Shown here one piece after another: positions 16,098 to 25,013 of a DNA stretch of 64,000 nucleotides (positions are counted from its first letter, which is position 1; the number at the start of each line of letters is the position of its first letter). Position numbers and translations under genes: made by a program. Location of the stretch: positions 243,023 through 307,022 of the forward strand of contig CALJDU010000033.1 of the NCBI GenBank assembly GCA_938024995.1, read 5' to 3'. The notes under the pieces were generated by a model. That model made no database searches and had not been told where the DNA came from. It saw only the letters and a program-made list of their open reading frames with translations. Origin of the DNA: an uncultured bacterium (GTDB taxonomy: Bacteria > Myxococcota_A > Polyangia > Polyangiales > Houyiibacteriaceae).

Positions 16098-19000
16098 TCA
16101 GCGGTCCGCGCCGAAGCCAGGAAAGAACACCGCCGCGAGCGACGGGAGAGACGCGATTTGTTCACGCTCGATGTACTCGTGCACCTTTGGATCCTCACGA
16201 TTGAGCAGCCAGCGACCGACCGTCGCGTGGAGGCGCATGTTCGAGGCGTCAAAGCGTTCGGTCGCTTCCCGCAGCAAGTCCCAAGCGGCGCGGGTCTGAC
16301 CCAGCGCCCGACGCGCGCTCGCCTCCGCGGCCCAGCGCCACGCGTCCGCGCTCCGAATGTTCGTCTTGATCTTGCGCGCCTCGCGGAGCGCCTCCTTGGC
16401 GTAACGGGTTCGCCCCGTGCGGAGCGACTCTTGGGCCAACGCGCGGGATCGGATCGACCTCAGCTGTACCCCGATGCACTCCAGCCCGACGTAGCCATTT
16501 CGCCGCGCGCGCGCGAACTCCGGGTCCACCCACTCCAGCGCCGGCGCGCCGGTGTAGAGCGCGATCCAAGCGCGCGAGAGCAGCTGATGAAAGTCCCACG
16601 TGACGTAGCCTGAGACGTCTCGAATCAGGTTACGCGATTCATCCGCACGTGCCCGCGCCACCTCTACTTGTCCCGCCGCGAGCAGCGCCAAGGTCGCGTA
16701 GCCCTGGCGGCTCACGTTCCCGCCGAACTCGTCGTGACGCGCGCGCGCGATCGCGTAACGGTCGTTGATCAGCTTCGTCGCGCTCTTCACGCTTCCCGCG
16801 AGGACCAGGCTCGGGATGTACCAATAGTACGAGGTCGCCAGGTTGAACTCGCCGTGGTGCGCGATGTCGTACGACTGGATCAGCCGCACTCCCGCGCGTG
16901 TGGCTGCGTCCCAGTCTCCCTCCAACCAGGAGATAACCATGTCCGCGTAGTGGTTCCACGCGCGCCACACGCTCGGCCCTTCGTTGGCGATACTGTGAAG
17001 CTCGCGAGACATCCTCTGCGCGCGCGCCCTGTTCTTCGCGCCTCCGCGGAGCGCCAAATGTGACGCCTCGAGAACCAATCCCTGCAGGACGTGCTTGGGA
17101 TGACCGCGGTCGAACGCCCGATGCGTGTACTGGGTGGCCAGGAGCGTGCCCACGATCGGGTCGATGTAGCTGAGCGACGTCGCTGCCTCGAAGAGCGCGT
17201 CGAGGGCCGGGAGCTCGTGCTCGTGGTCCCGGGTGAGCGCGTAGCTCGTTCCGCGGATCCGCAAGCGCGCACGCGCCGCGGCGGTGCTGGCGATGAGCGC
17301 GCCGCGGCTCGTCGGGAAGTCGATCCCTTGGTCGACGAGGAGCTTCCGAACGACTCGAACACCGTCCGCGTAAAACCCTCCGCGGATGCACTCCTCAGCG
17401 CTGCGCTGTTCAAAGCGGCGACGCTCCGCGCCGCTCGCCAAGATCGCTGCGCAAGAGAACGCGCGAGATGACTCCCGGTGTCGGCCGGCCTTCGATAAGC
17501 ACCACGCCTCTCGCTCACGCAGCGCCGCGTCGTCCTGAAACTCGAGGGCGGTTTGGTAGAAGTCGATCGCCAACCGATAGGCATGCGCCGCCTCTGCTTC
17601 TCGCGCGGCCTCGACCGCGAACTGAACCGCGCGCGGACCGTCTCCCGCGGCGACCAGGTGACCGACGATGTCTGCAGGCCGCGCGTCCGCCTGGTCAATC
17701 AAGGCGTCCGCCAGCGATCGATGAAGCTCGACCACCTGACGGTCGGAGATCCGCGCGACGTACGCTTGGACCAAGCGATCGTGATAGGGGATAAGCGCGT
17801 CGTCGCCGCCCGCGAGCGGCTGAACGAGCCGCGTCGCGTGCAGCCGCGCCAACCCGCGCAGCTCGCCGCCCACCGCGCGACGGAGCACCGAGAGCGAGAG
17901 CGGACGACCCGCGACGCACACCAACTCAAAGAGTCGTCGCGCCTCGTCGGGGAGCGCGACCAAGCGCCGCTCCACGACGCCCGCCAAGGACAGCCCGTGC
18001 TGACCGGCGAGCTCGACCAGCAGATACGGGAGCCCGCCGGCGGACGCGAGCGTCTCCGGCGCCGCCGTGCTCATCCCGAGCTCCGACAGGAGCGTGATCG
18101 TCTCGGGCTCGGTGAGCGGGGCGAGCGCGATGTGTTCCGCCTCCGGGAGCAGCTCGAGCAGCGTCGCGATCGCGTAGTCGCGACACGAGAGAACCAAGGA
18201 GACCGGCGCGTCTCCGTTGACCAGCGCGCGAAGAAGCGACCGGCTGTCCTCGTCCATCCATTGCGCATCGTCGATGAAGAGCGCGACCCGGCCGCCCGCG
18301 ACCCGATGGGTGAGCAGATCAATCAGCGCCGATGCGGCGAGCGGGCGAGGATCCACGCTCGCGTGCGGCTCTTCGTTGACCGCGAGGGGCGCGAGCACCG
18401 GGAAGAGCGAGACCAGCGCGGACGCGCCGTGAATCTCCGGCGGCACCCGCTCCGCGAGCGGGCGAGCGAGCGCGTCCGCGATCTCGTCAAAGGCGTTGAA
18501 CGAGATCGCTTCGCGAGGATGGCATCGGCTGCGAAGCACATCCGCGTCAACCTGCGTGAAGGCCTGTTGCACCAACGTCGACTTCCCCACGCCCGACGGT
18601 CCCGACACGATCGCGATCCCGCCCGACGAGAGCACGTCGCGGAGCCGAGCGAGCGAAGCTTCCCGGCCGACAAAGACGCTCGTCCGCGGGGCCGCGCGCT
18701 CGGCGCCCCAAGCCTCGCGTCCTCCCCGATCAGTTGGCACGGGCGCGAGCCATGAGGTGATGACCTCCTCAAGATCCGCAGGGGCATCTGGCAACGCCTC
18801 GAAATTCCCGAGCTGCTTCTGCGCGACCATCTCCATCAGCGAGCCGGAGAACGGCAGCCGCGACGCGAGCATCTCGTACACGAGCACCCCGAGCGCGTAC
18901 CAGTCGGCCTCCTGACCGGTGCTCCCGTAGAAGCTCTCGGGCGCCATATAGGGAATCGTCCCCACCATCGTCGAGCGCGCGCCCATCTCGACATCCGCGA

Positions 19001-19412
19001 CCAAGCCGAAGTCGAGGACGCGTACCACGCCGGCGCGATCGACCAGCACGTTGGCGGGCTTGATGTCGCGATGCACAAAACCTCCGTCGTGAATCGCCGC
19101 GATGGCGCGGACGAGTTGACTCACCAGCTCGCGCAGAACGTCCACGTCCAGCTCACCGCCGGGTCGCGCCGCGCGCACGACGTCGACACCGTCGACCAGC
19201 TCCATCGTGACGAACGCCTGATCGGGGGTCACGACCAGGTCGTACATCTCGACCAAGTTGGGATGTGAGAGCTGAGCGAGTCCGCGGAACTCGCGCTTCA
19301 GGAACGTGAGCTGATCGCGGTCGTGAAGCACCTTGAGCGCGACGTCTTGCCCGAGCACGTGGTCGCGCGCGCGGTACACCGATCCCATTCCGCCCTCGCC
19401 GACGGACTCCAA
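16098..19412 (-). CDS. Ser/Thr protein kinase fused to AAA ATPase and TPR-like region
   Basis: Numbered from TTG 19412. The kinase lobe spans 1-215: Gly loop GEGGMGSVYRA, ALKVL, catalytic loop HRDIKPAN at 114-121, DFG at 134-136, APE in YMAPESF. An AAA/STAND ATPase begins near 243 (SVFVGRE; Walker A GPSGVGKST at 271-279). The remaining 600 residues or so are helical, TPR-like. The architecture resembles PknK-type and MalT-like regulators. TTG 19412 would cut off the first kinase strand. A CTG at 19439 overlaps the upstream stop (CTGA), adds MNATSRFDI, and has GAGG 7 bases before it, so translation probably starts there or by reinitiation. The Fis regulator follows after 25 bases and is a natural downstream partner (inference). 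Confidence 0.85.
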   Translation of the reverse strand: MESVGEGGMGSVYRARDHVLGQDVALKVLHDRDQLTFLKREFRGLAQLSHPNLVEMYDLVVTPDQAFVTMELVDGVDVVRAARPGGELDVDVLRELVSQLVRAIAAIHDGGFVHRDIKPANVLVDRAGVVRVLDFGLVADVEMGARSTMVGTIPYMAPESFYGSTGQEADWYALGVLVYEMLASRLPFSGSLMEMVAQKQLGNFEALPDAPADLEEVITSWLAPVPTDRGGREAWGAERAAPRTSVFVGREASLARLRDVLSSGGIAIVSGPSGVGKSTLVQQAFTQVDADVLRSRCHPREAISFNAFDEIADALARPLAERVPPEIHGASALVSLFPVLAPLAVNEEPHASVDPRPLAASALIDLLTHRVAGGRVALFIDDAQWMDEDSRSLLRALVNGDAPVSLVLSCRDYAIATLLELLPEAEHIALAPLTEPETITLLSELGMSTAAPETLASAGGLPYLLVELAGQHGLSLAGVVERRLVALPDEARRLFELVCVAGRPLSLSVLRRAVGGELRGLARLHATRLVQPLAGGDDALIPYHDRLVQAYVARISDRQVVELHRSLADALIDQADARPADIVGHLVAAGDGPRAVQFAVEAAREAEAAHAYRLAIDFYQTALEFQDDAALREREAWCLSKAGRHRESSRAFSCAAILASGAERRRFEQRSAEECIRGGFYADGVRVVRKLLVDQGIDFPTSRGALIASTAAARARLRIRGTSYALTRDHEHELPALDALFEAATSLSYIDPIVGTLLATQYTHRAFDRGHPKHVLQGLVLEASHLALRGGAKNRARAQRMSRELHSIANEGPSVWRAWNHYADMVISWLEGDWDAATRAGVRLIQSYDIAHHGEFNLATSYYWYIPSLVLAGSVKSATKLINDRYAIARARHDEFGGNVSRQGYATLALLAAGQVEVARARADESRNLIRDVSGYVTWDFHQLLSRAWIALYTGAPALEWVDPEFARARRNGYVGLECIGVQLRSIRSRALAQESLRTGRTRYAKEALREARKIKTNIRSADAWRWAAEASARRALGQTRAAWDLLREATERFDASNMRLHATVGRWLLNREDPKVHEYIEREQIASLPSLAAVFFPGFGADR

Positions 19413-19435
19413 GATATCGAATCGCGAGGTCGCGT

Positions 19436-19816
19436 TCAGTGCGCGACCTCGCCGCCGCTCATCGGCTTGTCGTCTTCATCCAGCGAGAACATCTCGATCT
19501 CCGCGATGCGCTTCCAGGGATCGCGCCACTGCAAACGAAAGCGACGCCGCGAGACCTCGTACGACGCGCCGCGACGCTTCTTCGCCTCGACCGGGAAGAA
19601 GCCCTGCGCACCTGCGCCGTCCCGTGGCTTCACCTTGATCTCGGCAGGCCCATCACCCGTCAGCAATTCTGAGCGATCGCGCACGAGCATCTCGAACTCG
19701 AAACGCGCGAGGAACAAAACCGCGCGGTCGTCCTTTCCGTCGCCGTCCGCGTCGACATCAGGGTCGCCAAGCGCGGCGATGTAGGCGGCCTCCACCCGAG
19801 TGCGTTCTTCACCCAT
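19436..19816 (-). CDS. Small acidic protein, unknown function
   Basis: A 126-residue protein between the FAD oxidoreductase (2-base gap) and the kinase-AAA gene (overlap with a CTG start). It has an Asp-rich loop DPDVDADGDGKDDRA reminiscent of a calcium-binding loop, followed by hydrophobic FLARFEFEMLV and basic KKRRGASYEVSRRRFRLQWR. No signal peptide, so probably cytoplasmic. No family recognised. Its tight position suggests that it belongs functionally to the oxidoreductase operon. Confidence 0.6.
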   Translation of the reverse strand: MGEERTRVEAAYIAALGDPDVDADGDGKDDRAVLFLARFEFEMLVRDRSELLTGDGPAEIKVKPRDGAGAQGFFPVEAKKRRGASYEVSRRRFRLQWRDPWKRIAEIEMFSLDEDDKPMSGGEVAH

Positions 19817-19818
19817 CG

Positions 19819-21942
19819 CTACTCCAGCGCGCGGTCTTCGCGCGTCTTAAAAAGACTCAGCAAACCAAACGGGAGCACCTTCATCGCGATGTCGGCCGCC
19901 TTCGTGTCGAGCGGGTGCGGCTCGCCTGCCTCGGCGAACTTCCGCTCGAGCTTCTTGAGCGGGCGCATCTCGAGGGCCTCGAAGCACTCCATATCCCAGG
20001 TCTCGCAGAGCATGTAACGACCGTCGTAGGTCGGGCGCGTCTGGCGCCAGCCGCCTTCATGACGAAGCACCGCGTTCACCGCGCGCCGGCCGGACTCGTT
20101 CGCCGCTTCCATCGTGGTCAGCCGCGTCGTCGTACCCATGAGCACGCCGGCGAGCGCGAGACCACCGGAGAGCTCTGCGCCCGTCCCGGGATGCTGGGGT
20201 ACCAGCTGGAGCGGGTACTGATAGCGGCGCGCCCCCCCTTCGTCGGGATCATCGACCCCAGGGCGAAGATCCCACTGCCCGGTCTTGTTGATCAGGTACG
20301 GGGTCGCGTTCGCGCTCATCGTGTCACCCGGTCCGTCAAACGACACGCCCTCGTCGATGTAGAAGTAGACCGGGTCCGGCACGTCATCCGGGAGCGTGTC
20401 TTTGATCTGGTTCCACGTCCGTACCGCGAGCTCCGCCGCGGTGCAGTCCTTCGCCATCTTCCCGTCGTAGGGCTCCTCGAACTGCGAGACACAACAGCTG
20501 AGCACCGCCTTGAACTGCGTGCGGCGGAGCTTCTGCGTCCAGTACTGACCCTGGGAGATACACGAGACGCCCCACGGTGAATCGGAGCACATGGTGTGTC
20601 CGCGGATCAGATCGACCTCGTTGTCGAAGTAAAACTGCACGCCGATCATGTAGCGAAGCGAGCCTTGGTCGGGGTGCGCGCGGAGCTCTTCCGGGGTCGG
20701 GATCGGAAAGTCTCGCGCCCGAGCGAGATCACGTGACCCTTGGAGCGGATCGGCCGCATCGTCGGTCACAGGGAACGCCTCGCGCAAGATCGGCTGGAGA
20801 CGATCTACCGGGATCGTGACCACGTAGTAGTCCGCGGGCGCGACCTCGACGTCGAACGTCGGGCGGTGACCAACGACCAAGTCGCTCCCTTCCGGGAAAG
20901 AGACGAATCCGTTCATCGTGCCGACCGTAAAGCGCACTCCGCGCTCATGCAGGTAGCGATACCAAGGCCGGAACCACGCCGTGGTAGTCGGCCCGTTGAG
21001 CACACCGTCGACGTACTCACCGTCCCGCAGCTGATCGAGCAAGAGCTGGAGCCCGACGCTCGCGATGGTCCGCGCGTCGCTGTCCCGCGCGCTCATCGCG
21101 ACCAGCGCTTGAGGCGCCTTCTCCACGTGATCTTTCAGGTTGCTCTCGAAGTCATCGAGCCGCGCGAAATCTGCCCAGCTCTCGTTTTCCAGCGCGAGGC
21201 GCCGCTGCGTTGACGTCGTCGCGTACTGCACGATGCGCCGAACAAAGAGCGCGATGTCACGCGGCGAGTAGCCGGCGTTATCGAGCAAGAGGCGGGTGTA
21301 CTGACGGAGCTCTTCGATCGAGCGCACGCCGCGACGCGAGACCACAAACGACCGCCCCACCGCGTTCTCTGCGCGCCCTGGAGTGTTGGTCCCCACGCGC
21401 GAATTCGCGTTCGCGGGAGCGCCTTCCGTTTCACCGACCAGCCCGAAGCGGAACGTGTCCACCGGGATCAAGTTGTCGAACACGGTTCGGTGCGAGTCCT
21501 CTTCCACCGCCCGTTTCTGAGGGGAGTTCCCGCGCTCATCCGGCCCTTCGATCAACGCGACCCGTGTCAGCGGGATGCGCTTCATCGTGTCGAAGAGATG
21601 ACGATAGAACCCGGGGAAGAAGCGGAACCCGTGCTCGCCGGGGAGGAAGCGCTCCGCGAGCTCCGCGAAGCGATCCCCTTGCTCAATGACGTCGTGAAAA
21701 GTGAGCCGGCTCCACTGCGCCTCCCCCTCGACCTTCACGCCCCATTGCGTACGCGCCATTCCGCCGAGATGCGGGACCCGGTCGCCCGTGAGCGGATCCG
21801 AAAAGCTGCTCGCCTCGACGACCTCGACCTCAAAGCCGCGCTCGACGAGCTCCATCGCCGCGGTCAGCCCCGCGATCCCGGCGCCGACGACGACAGCGCG
21901 AGGGCGCAGATCAAAGCGTCGTCGCTTCCCCTTTTCGCTCAC
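19819..21942 (-). CDS. FAD-dependent oxidoreductase, amine-oxidase/phytoene-desaturase type
   Basis: A 707-residue protein with an N-terminal FAD-binding Rossmann motif (VVVGAGIAGLTAAMELVERG) followed by the acidic strand end EVEVVEAS. GEHGFRFFPGFYRHLFDTM is the motif seen in the flavin amine oxidoreductases that include carotenoid desaturases and hydroxysqualene dehydroxylases. The C-terminus has an FAD-contact region (GGLALAGVLMGTTTRLTTME). It is longer than standard desaturases (about 500), with inserts near 150-330. It overlaps the upstream gene by 4 bases (ATGA). In this operon it most likely oxidises a prenyl-derived product of the GGPP-synthase-like enzyme (inference); the substrate is not readable. 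Confidence 0.75.
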   Translation of the reverse strand: MSEKGKRRRFDLRPRAVVVGAGIAGLTAAMELVERGFEVEVVEASSFSDPLTGDRVPHLGGMARTQWGVKVEGEAQWSRLTFHDVIEQGDRFAELAERFLPGEHGFRFFPGFYRHLFDTMKRIPLTRVALIEGPDERGNSPQKRAVEEDSHRTVFDNLIPVDTFRFGLVGETEGAPANANSRVGTNTPGRAENAVGRSFVVSRRGVRSIEELRQYTRLLLDNAGYSPRDIALFVRRIVQYATTSTQRRLALENESWADFARLDDFESNLKDHVEKAPQALVAMSARDSDARTIASVGLQLLLDQLRDGEYVDGVLNGPTTTAWFRPWYRYLHERGVRFTVGTMNGFVSFPEGSDLVVGHRPTFDVEVAPADYYVVTIPVDRLQPILREAFPVTDDAADPLQGSRDLARARDFPIPTPEELRAHPDQGSLRYMIGVQFYFDNEVDLIRGHTMCSDSPWGVSCISQGQYWTQKLRRTQFKAVLSCCVSQFEEPYDGKMAKDCTAAELAVRTWNQIKDTLPDDVPDPVYFYIDEGVSFDGPGDTMSANATPYLINKTGQWDLRPGVDDPDEGGARRYQYPLQLVPQHPGTGAELSGGLALAGVLMGTTTRLTTMEAANESGRRAVNAVLRHEGGWRQTRPTYDGRYMLCETWDMECFEALEMRPLKKLERKFAEAGEPHPLDTKAADIAMKVLPFGLLSLFKTREDRALE

Positions 21943-22724
21943 GTCCCGTCTCCGTCGTCGGCGCTCCTGCCCTGGGTGACCACGACGTCCACGTAGAGCG
22001 GTGAGACGATCAGACCGGCGAGATGAGCTCCCGCGGACGCGAACGACCTCGCGAGGTGCACGCGATAGATCCCGGTACGCGCGAAGCGGAGGCTGAGCGC
22101 GACCCGCGCGTGATCGGAAGCGGCGAGCGGCACAAAGCCTTCTTCAGCGGCGTTGACCTCCGCTTCCACGGCGCCCCACGCCTCGACGTCCTCATCACGG
22201 CGCGCGACCTCTCCCAACGGTCGCCGACGCCCGCCCGACGAGAGATAGAGCGCCGTCTGATCGACAACGTCCGCGCTCCTGCCCGCGATCATTCCGCGGT
22301 GCTCAAGGTGGACCGGCAGCGCCTCCGGGAGCGACAAGGGAACCGCGAAGCCGGTCGGGTTCCGGACCTCCGTCATCATCACACACGGCTCCCCGACGAC
22401 GGCTTCGAGCTTCGCCGGCTTGAGCCCCGCGAGGTGACCGCCGCTCTGCACGATGTCGTCGATGCGCGACTGCGTGTCGTTCGCGAACCGAAGCGTCGAC
22501 AGGATCTGTTGACTGATGACTCCGTAGAGCATGTCACCCACACCGTCGAACACCTCAGCGTCCGGCAAGAGCCCATTGACCACTTCACGTGTCGTGCGGC
22601 TTCCTCGGATCAAGAGGTCGTCAGCGGCGTCGCGGATCTCCTGAATCGCCTCGTCGTCGCCCTTCTCTGCGGCGGCAGAGAGCCGCTCGATCCAAGATGT
22701 ATCGTTCGGGGTCTTGTCAGTCAT
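21939..22724 (-). CDS. Unknown protein of the prenyl operon (261 aa)
   Basis: Starts at MTDKTPNDTSWIERL (22724); a longer reading to 22829 overlaps the neighbour and is low-complexity. The first 110 residues are helical (EIRDAADDLLIRGSRTT, DTQSRIDDIVQSGGHLAGLK). The second half is beta-rich (EVRNPTGFAVPLSLP, VALSLRFARTGIYRVHLA, YVDVVVTQG) and could be an immunoglobulin-like sandwich. No signal peptide and no known family. It overlaps the FAD oxidoreductase by 4 bases, so the two are translationally coupled. Confidence 0.6.
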   Translation of the reverse strand: MTDKTPNDTSWIERLSAAAEKGDDEAIQEIRDAADDLLIRGSRTTREVVNGLLPDAEVFDGVGDMLYGVISQQILSTLRFANDTQSRIDDIVQSGGHLAGLKPAKLEAVVGEPCVMMTEVRNPTGFAVPLSLPEALPVHLEHRGMIAGRSADVVDQTALYLSSGGRRRPLGEVARRDEDVEAWGAVEAEVNAAEEGFVPLAASDHARVALSLRFARTGIYRVHLARSFASAGAHLAGLIVSPLYVDVVVTQGRSADDGDGT

Positions 22725-22746
22725 CGTCGTCCTCGAGGGTCCTCGC

Positions 22747-23187
22747 TCACGTTTTGGTTCTCGCGTCGACCGCTCCGCGATATCGACTGAGCAACCGGTC
22801 CATCCCGCTCGCTCGGACGCACCCCTCAAGGTACGCCATCAACGCGGAGTGAAACGCGATCAGGTCGCTCGATGCCCCACGCAACCGGAGCCGATTCTCG
22901 CGGAGCGCGGTGCCGAGTTCAAGGTCCCCGTCGAGCAGCGCGACGATCACGCCACCGGTCGTCCGCAAGATCGGGAGCTGTTCCGCTGACGCGGTTCCGA
23001 TCTCGAGCGCGCGCGCGGTCGGGATCAACGCGAGGCGTTCGCCGTCCACGTCGACCACCACCGCGCGCGCGTTCAGTCGCGAGAGCATCGCGTCGTAGCG
23101 ATCGCGAACGTCCGCGTCGATGAGCGTCAGCGATGCTTCCAAGAACTCCCGAAAGGCGTTCTGCGTGTCAGCTCCCGAGGAACTCAA
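22747..23187 (-). CDS. Unknown small protein, weak SCP2-like pattern
   Basis: About 146 residues from a TTG start at 23187, chosen because GGGGGAGG sits a few bases upstream and it reduces the overlap with the preceding gene to 20 bases. The open frame extends to 23238, and a TTG at 23142 is another option. The C-terminal half (LLDGDLELGTALRENRLRLR, FHSALMAYLEGC) loosely resembles sterol-carrier-protein-2 domains, where a Gly-containing strand precedes Al..gklkv.G. That resemblance is weak. A lipid-binding role would fit the neighbouring prenyl genes. Confidence 0.55.
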   Translation of the reverse strand: MSSSGADTQNAFREFLEASLTLIDADVRDRYDAMLSRLNARAVVVDVDGERLALIPTARALEIGTASAEQLPILRTTGGVIVALLDGDLELGTALRENRLRLRGASSDLIAFHSALMAYLEGCVRASGMDRLLSRYRGAVDARTKT

Positions 23188-24244
23188 AAACGCCTCCCCC
23201 ACCAAAGCGAACACGCTCACCAAAGACCACCCCGTCAACCTCGAAGCGACCCGCGACCTCGTGGATGATGGTCATCCCGCTCGGCGTGTCGTTCGGGATC
23301 ATGACCTGCGCCACCTCGCTGGGCGTGAAGCGCAAACGCAGCTCATCAGGCCCATCGCGACCGAGCATCTCGTAGCGCGCCGGCACGTCCGTCGCGGCTC
23401 CCGGACGCAAGAGCCCCATGACCGGCGGGAGCTTCACGAGGTCGCCCCGAAAGAGCCCGTCGTGACTGACCTGCGCTTGTTCGCCGCGGAAGATCCGCGC
23501 TTGCCGAGCGCCCTTCCACAAGAAGAGCCCCTGCGCGAGCCCCTGCGCGTGTCCGCGATCGGCAAAGCGAACCGCGACGACGCACCATGGGCACGCGGGA
23601 TCGTCTGGGATCGCGTAGCCCCACTCCCACGCGAAATCGCCGCCCCACTGGAACGTGCCCCAGTTGTGATCGTGATAGGAAGGCGCGTCCCGAACCTCGT
23701 GTCGCGCGTCGCCGACCTGAATGAAGCCGTTGGCACAGAGACGCGGAATGATCGCCCAGTTGTGCGGCGGCCCATCGCGAACCTCCATATTCAACGTCTG
23801 CGCTGGAATGACCATGGGCACGAGGCTCAGCTCCGCGATCAGCGCGAGCGCTTCGCAGTGCACGCGCAAGTTGTAGCGACCGTTCGAAAAGCGTACCTCG
23901 CTCTCCGCGAAGCGCAGCCCGACCCGACCGCCCGGCATCGCGACTCGCCGTGGATCGATCCGCGCGATGTCTCCGCGCCACCTCCCGCCGTCTTCCCGCA
24001 ACAAGACGATGGTTCGGAAGGCGCGCTCTCCTTCTTGGACCGCGCTGAAGTTAACGAGCAGGTCGAGCGACCCCGCGCGAACGCAAAAGTGGAGCCACTC
24101 TTTGTATCCCTCGCCGTGAACGTTTTCTCCGCTCTTCGGCGCGCGGTTAAAGTCGAGACTGCGCACGAGCGCGTCCATGAGTGACGGCGCCGGGTCCGCG
24201 GCACCGGCGTCGCGCGAGACGCCATGGGTCGATGCGCTCGTCAT
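23168..24244 (-). CDS. CrtC/AttH-like lipocalin-fold protein (carotenoid 1,2-hydratase-like)
   Basis: A 358-residue protein starting at ATG 24244, overlapping the upstream gene by 4 bases. The core motif SYHDHNWGTFQWGGDFAWEW is the hallmark of the CrtC/AttH double-lipocalin family, which includes hydroxyneurosporene synthase (carotenoid 1,2-hydratase). Other family-like segments are EGYKEWLHFCV near the N-terminus and EVAGRFEVDGVVFGE near the end. In CrtC the conserved HDH/W motif is near the site that hydrates terminal prenyl double bonds. Together with the GGPP-synthase-like enzyme and an FAD oxidoreductase in the same operon, this argues for modification of a polyprenyl compound. Exact reaction unknown. 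Confidence 0.75.
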   Translation of the reverse strand: MTSASTHGVSRDAGAADPAPSLMDALVRSLDFNRAPKSGENVHGEGYKEWLHFCVRAGSLDLLVNFSAVQEGERAFRTIVLLREDGGRWRGDIARIDPRRVAMPGGRVGLRFAESEVRFSNGRYNLRVHCEALALIAELSLVPMVIPAQTLNMEVRDGPPHNWAIIPRLCANGFIQVGDARHEVRDAPSYHDHNWGTFQWGGDFAWEWGYAIPDDPACPWCVVAVRFADRGHAQGLAQGLFLWKGARQARIFRGEQAQVSHDGLFRGDLVKLPPVMGLLRPGAATDVPARYEMLGRDGPDELRLRFTPSEVAQVMIPNDTPSGMTIIHEVAGRFEVDGVVFGERVRFGGGGVFEFLGS

Positions 24245-24609
24245 CGCAGCTCCGCCCGTCCCCACGCGAGATCTTCAGTCGCCGGCGTGACCTCCTCACC
24301 CTCGGCGGAACGCAGTTCTTCGGCGAGCCCGGAGAGAGCACGTGAGAGCGCGGCGATCCCGAGCAACGCGAAGAGCGTCTCGTCCTCTCTCGTGGCTTCT
24401 GCTTCTGCCTCTGCTCCTGCTTCTGCGTCGGCCGGAGCGTGCGCGCCCCCCATCCGCCCTTCCGCGCGACACGCCGCGATCACGGGATCGAGCTGTTCAC
24501 ACAGCGAGAGCAACCCGAGGAAGAAATGAAGCGAGAGATTGCGATCCTCAAAGGCGTCGACGTGATGGGTGAGCGCGCGCGTGGTCAGCGTGTCGTCCCC
24601 GTCCATCAC
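24241..24609 (-). CDS. Unknown small helical protein (122 aa)
   Basis: Starts at GTG 24609 overlapping the upstream stop (GTGA), or at ATG 24606. It is mostly helical, with an Ala/Glu-rich low-complexity linker (APADAEAGAEAEAEATRED) in the middle. The N-terminal FEDRNLSLHFFLGLLSLCEQ and C-terminal LFALLGIAALSRALSGLAEE segments are amphipathic. No family recognised. It is encoded between the CrtC-like protein and another small protein, all overlapping. Confidence 0.5.
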   Translation of the reverse strand: MMDGDDTLTTRALTHHVDAFEDRNLSLHFFLGLLSLCEQLDPVIAACRAEGRMGGAHAPADAEAGAEAEAEATREDETLFALLGIAALSRALSGLAEELRSAEGEEVTPATEDLAWGRAELR

Positions 24610-25013
24610 CCATCCTCGTCCGTCGCTCGCTCCGCCATCGACACCTTGAGTTCGACGGACTCGAAGACGTGGCTCAAGCGCTCTTCGAGGTGCCGCTCAA
24701 CCAGCAACCGCGAACACGCCTCGATCACCGCGGTCGGCATCAAGGCGTCAGGCTTCTCCCGCAGCGCGTTCATGGTCGCGATGTCCCACACCGTTCGAAG
24801 ACGACGCGCCGACGGCGAGGCGGACAGCTCGCGCTTGAGCGTCGCGCCCGCTTCCGTCTCGGCGTACGCGCGCCCTTCCGCGACGAGCGCCGAAAACGCC
24901 GCTTGCGACGCGAGCGGGTGGCGGAAGATCACCATCCGAGCGCGCCGCAGAAGATCAGCGATCTCGTCGCTCGAGAGCGCGGGCTCGCTTTGTTCAGCCG
25001 GCTCCTCGCTCAC
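24606..25013 (-). CDS. Unknown small helical protein (135 aa)
   Basis: Starts at MSEEPAEQSEPALSS and overlaps the prenyl-synthase gene by 4 bases (ATGA). It is predicted all-helical and charged (EIADLLRRARMVIFRHPLAS, TVWDIATMNALREKPDALMP). No signal peptide, no Cys motif, no recognised family. Its position directly after the prenyltransferase in a coupled series suggests an accessory or scaffolding role in the pathway. Confidence 0.55.
   Translation of the reverse strand: MSEEPAEQSEPALSSDEIADLLRRARMVIFRHPLASQAAFSALVAEGRAYAETEAGATLKRELSASPSARRLRTVWDIATMNALREKPDALMPTAVIEACSRLLVERHLEERLSHVFESVELKVSMAERATDEDG

Noticed and set aside
14468..16204. A plus-strand ORF of 578 codons opposite the Fis-family regulator
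   Set aside because: No recognisable motif; the minus strand has a complete GAF-AAA-HTH protein.
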